Under the pieces are notes generated by a model. It worked only from the letters and a program-made list of their open reading frames with translations, was not told the DNA's origin and did not search any database. A program made the position numbers and the translations under genes. A stretch of DNA of 5,169 nt from Opitutia bacterium (GTDB lineage Bacteria; Verrucomicrobiota; Verrucomicrobiia; Opitutales; Opitutaceae): assembly GCA_003157575.1 (NCBI GenBank), contig PMKA01000260.1:1-5169 (forward strand), written 5' to 3'. This document shows positions 4,592 through 5,169 of this stretch, piece by piece. Positions within the stretch are counted from its first letter, which is position 1; every line of letters begins with the position of its first letter.

Positions 4592-5169
4592 AAGCCCCCA
4601 TAGGCAGGATTCCGACGTGTGAAATTTCAGCTGTGGCGACAATGCTCACCCGGTCTTTTGCTCGCAGGTCATCGAGCGGAATAATCCAGCGCATGTCTCC
4701 GTGCTTAAATAGTTCGTAGACGAGCCGGTCCCCCTCCAGCGACTCGCGTGTGAAGAAGCGCGTCATGTCTGCATCGATCGGCTCCAGTTGGTACGGACCC
4801 TTTTTCTCGAAGCTCTCCACTTTGGGGCGCTCAGACACGAATGCCTCTTCGGATTCTCCGGCTCCGGCAATATTGATCACAGCTTGTGTTCGAGTTCCCT
4901 TGGTTCTTGCAGAGCTGTCCACAAATCGCAGAGCCTGAGGGGCATCAATGATTCGGAAGTCCCCGTCATTCCAGCTTGCCGTTATTCCAGGATTAGTGGG
5001 ATGAGTCTCGGAGAAATTCAAACCTGTGAGAGTGCCTTGGAAACTCGCCCAAGGTGTAGCTGACTGCCATCCGTTGTTGAGGGCGCCTCGTTGGTAGAGA
5101 TACAGCCGTACATCAGCAGGCGGCTTTAGCAGTGGATCGTATTCCGCGGATGACATTTCAAGCAATACG
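4512..5169 (-). CDS. hypothetical protein, partial (enters from right edge)
   Basis: The frame is open to the right edge of the window. Its first methionine is ATG 5156, and a TTG at 5165 is also in frame, so the true start may be outside. About 219 codons are visible before the TGA at 4514-4512. The product is not recognised. It has many beta-type segments (DVRLYLYQRG, QAVINIAGAG, RLVYELF, MRWIIPLDDL, VSIVATAEI), few cysteines and no membrane segment, suggesting a soluble, beta-rich protein. From about the SKGP motif (near 4580) to the end the sequence becomes Arg-rich (seven Arg in the last 20 or so), typical of a wrong frame. This supports a frameshift there, with the real C-terminus encoded in the 4208-4591 frame. 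Base composition is visibly lower in GC than the VWA gene. It lies upstream of the VWA gene on the same strand, so the two may be co-transcribed. Confidence 0.74.
   Translation of the reverse strand, partial: VLLEMSSAEYDPLLKPPADVRLYLYQRGALNNGWQSATPWASFQGTLTGLNFSETHPTNPGITASWNDGDFRIIDAPQALRFVDSSARTKGTRTQAVINIAGAGESEEAFVSERPKVESFEKKGPYQLEPIDADMTRFFTRESLEGDRLVYELFKHGDMRWIIPLDDLRAKDRVSIVATAEISHVGILPMGAYDSKGPRHPFIVRARFRLWRRPLFGT

Noticed and set aside
4592..4642. Earlier ATG (4642) as the start of the 4208-4591 gene
   Set aside because: It would lengthen the overlap with the right-edge gene to about 130 bases, over sequence where that other frame is clearly coding.

Overview
The window is bacterial DNA of moderately high GC, with intergenic gaps from about 50 to 265 bases. 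Nearly all genes lie on the minus strand; one small gene is on the plus strand. Third codon positions in the accepted genes favour G/C, and Shine-Dalgarno sites are mostly weak. Nothing allows a confident phylum call. A cytoplasmic VWA protein with a Ser/Arg patch and a proline-rich tail, among orphan genes, would suit a Planctomycetota/Verrucomicrobiota-like or proteobacterial genome, but that is a guess. There is no rRNA, tRNA, CRISPR array, transposase or integrase.

Layout from right to left, the direction of most transcription. (1) 4512-5169: the C-terminal part of an unrecognised protein that enters from beyond the right edge. (2) 4208-4591: a second unrecognised reading frame in the +1 frame, overlapping the first by 80 bases. 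The two may be separate genes or one gene split by a frameshift. (3) 2715-4094: the one clearly identifiable complete gene, a 459-residue von Willebrand factor A (VWA) protein with an intact MIDAS metal site. (4) 2450-2714: a gap rich in inverted repeats, with plausible terminators for the convergent genes on each side. (5) 2081-2449, plus strand: an acidic orphan protein of 122 residues. (6) 1975-2080: a short divergent promoter region with a small palindrome. (7) 1712-1974: a minus-strand gene that appears frame-disrupted near 1870. (8) 952-1515, 290-901 and 197 to the left edge: three consecutive minus-strand genes. The first is a cysteine-rich orphan, the second an orphan, and the third the start of an AAA+/P-loop ATPase with a clear Walker A motif.

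Functionally, only the VWA protein (metal-dependent protein-protein interaction) and the ATPase (ATP-driven remodelling or unfolding) can be named. They lie at opposite ends, separated by an oppositely oriented gene and by candidate terminators, so a classical MoxR-VWA operon is not supported. The cluster of orphans, two apparent frame disruptions and a repeat-rich gap suggest an accessory, fast-evolving region. I do not see a complete, convincingly new multi-gene system. The best leads are the two frame disruptions, the AAA+/orphan gene run, and the stacked hairpins at 2462-2646.
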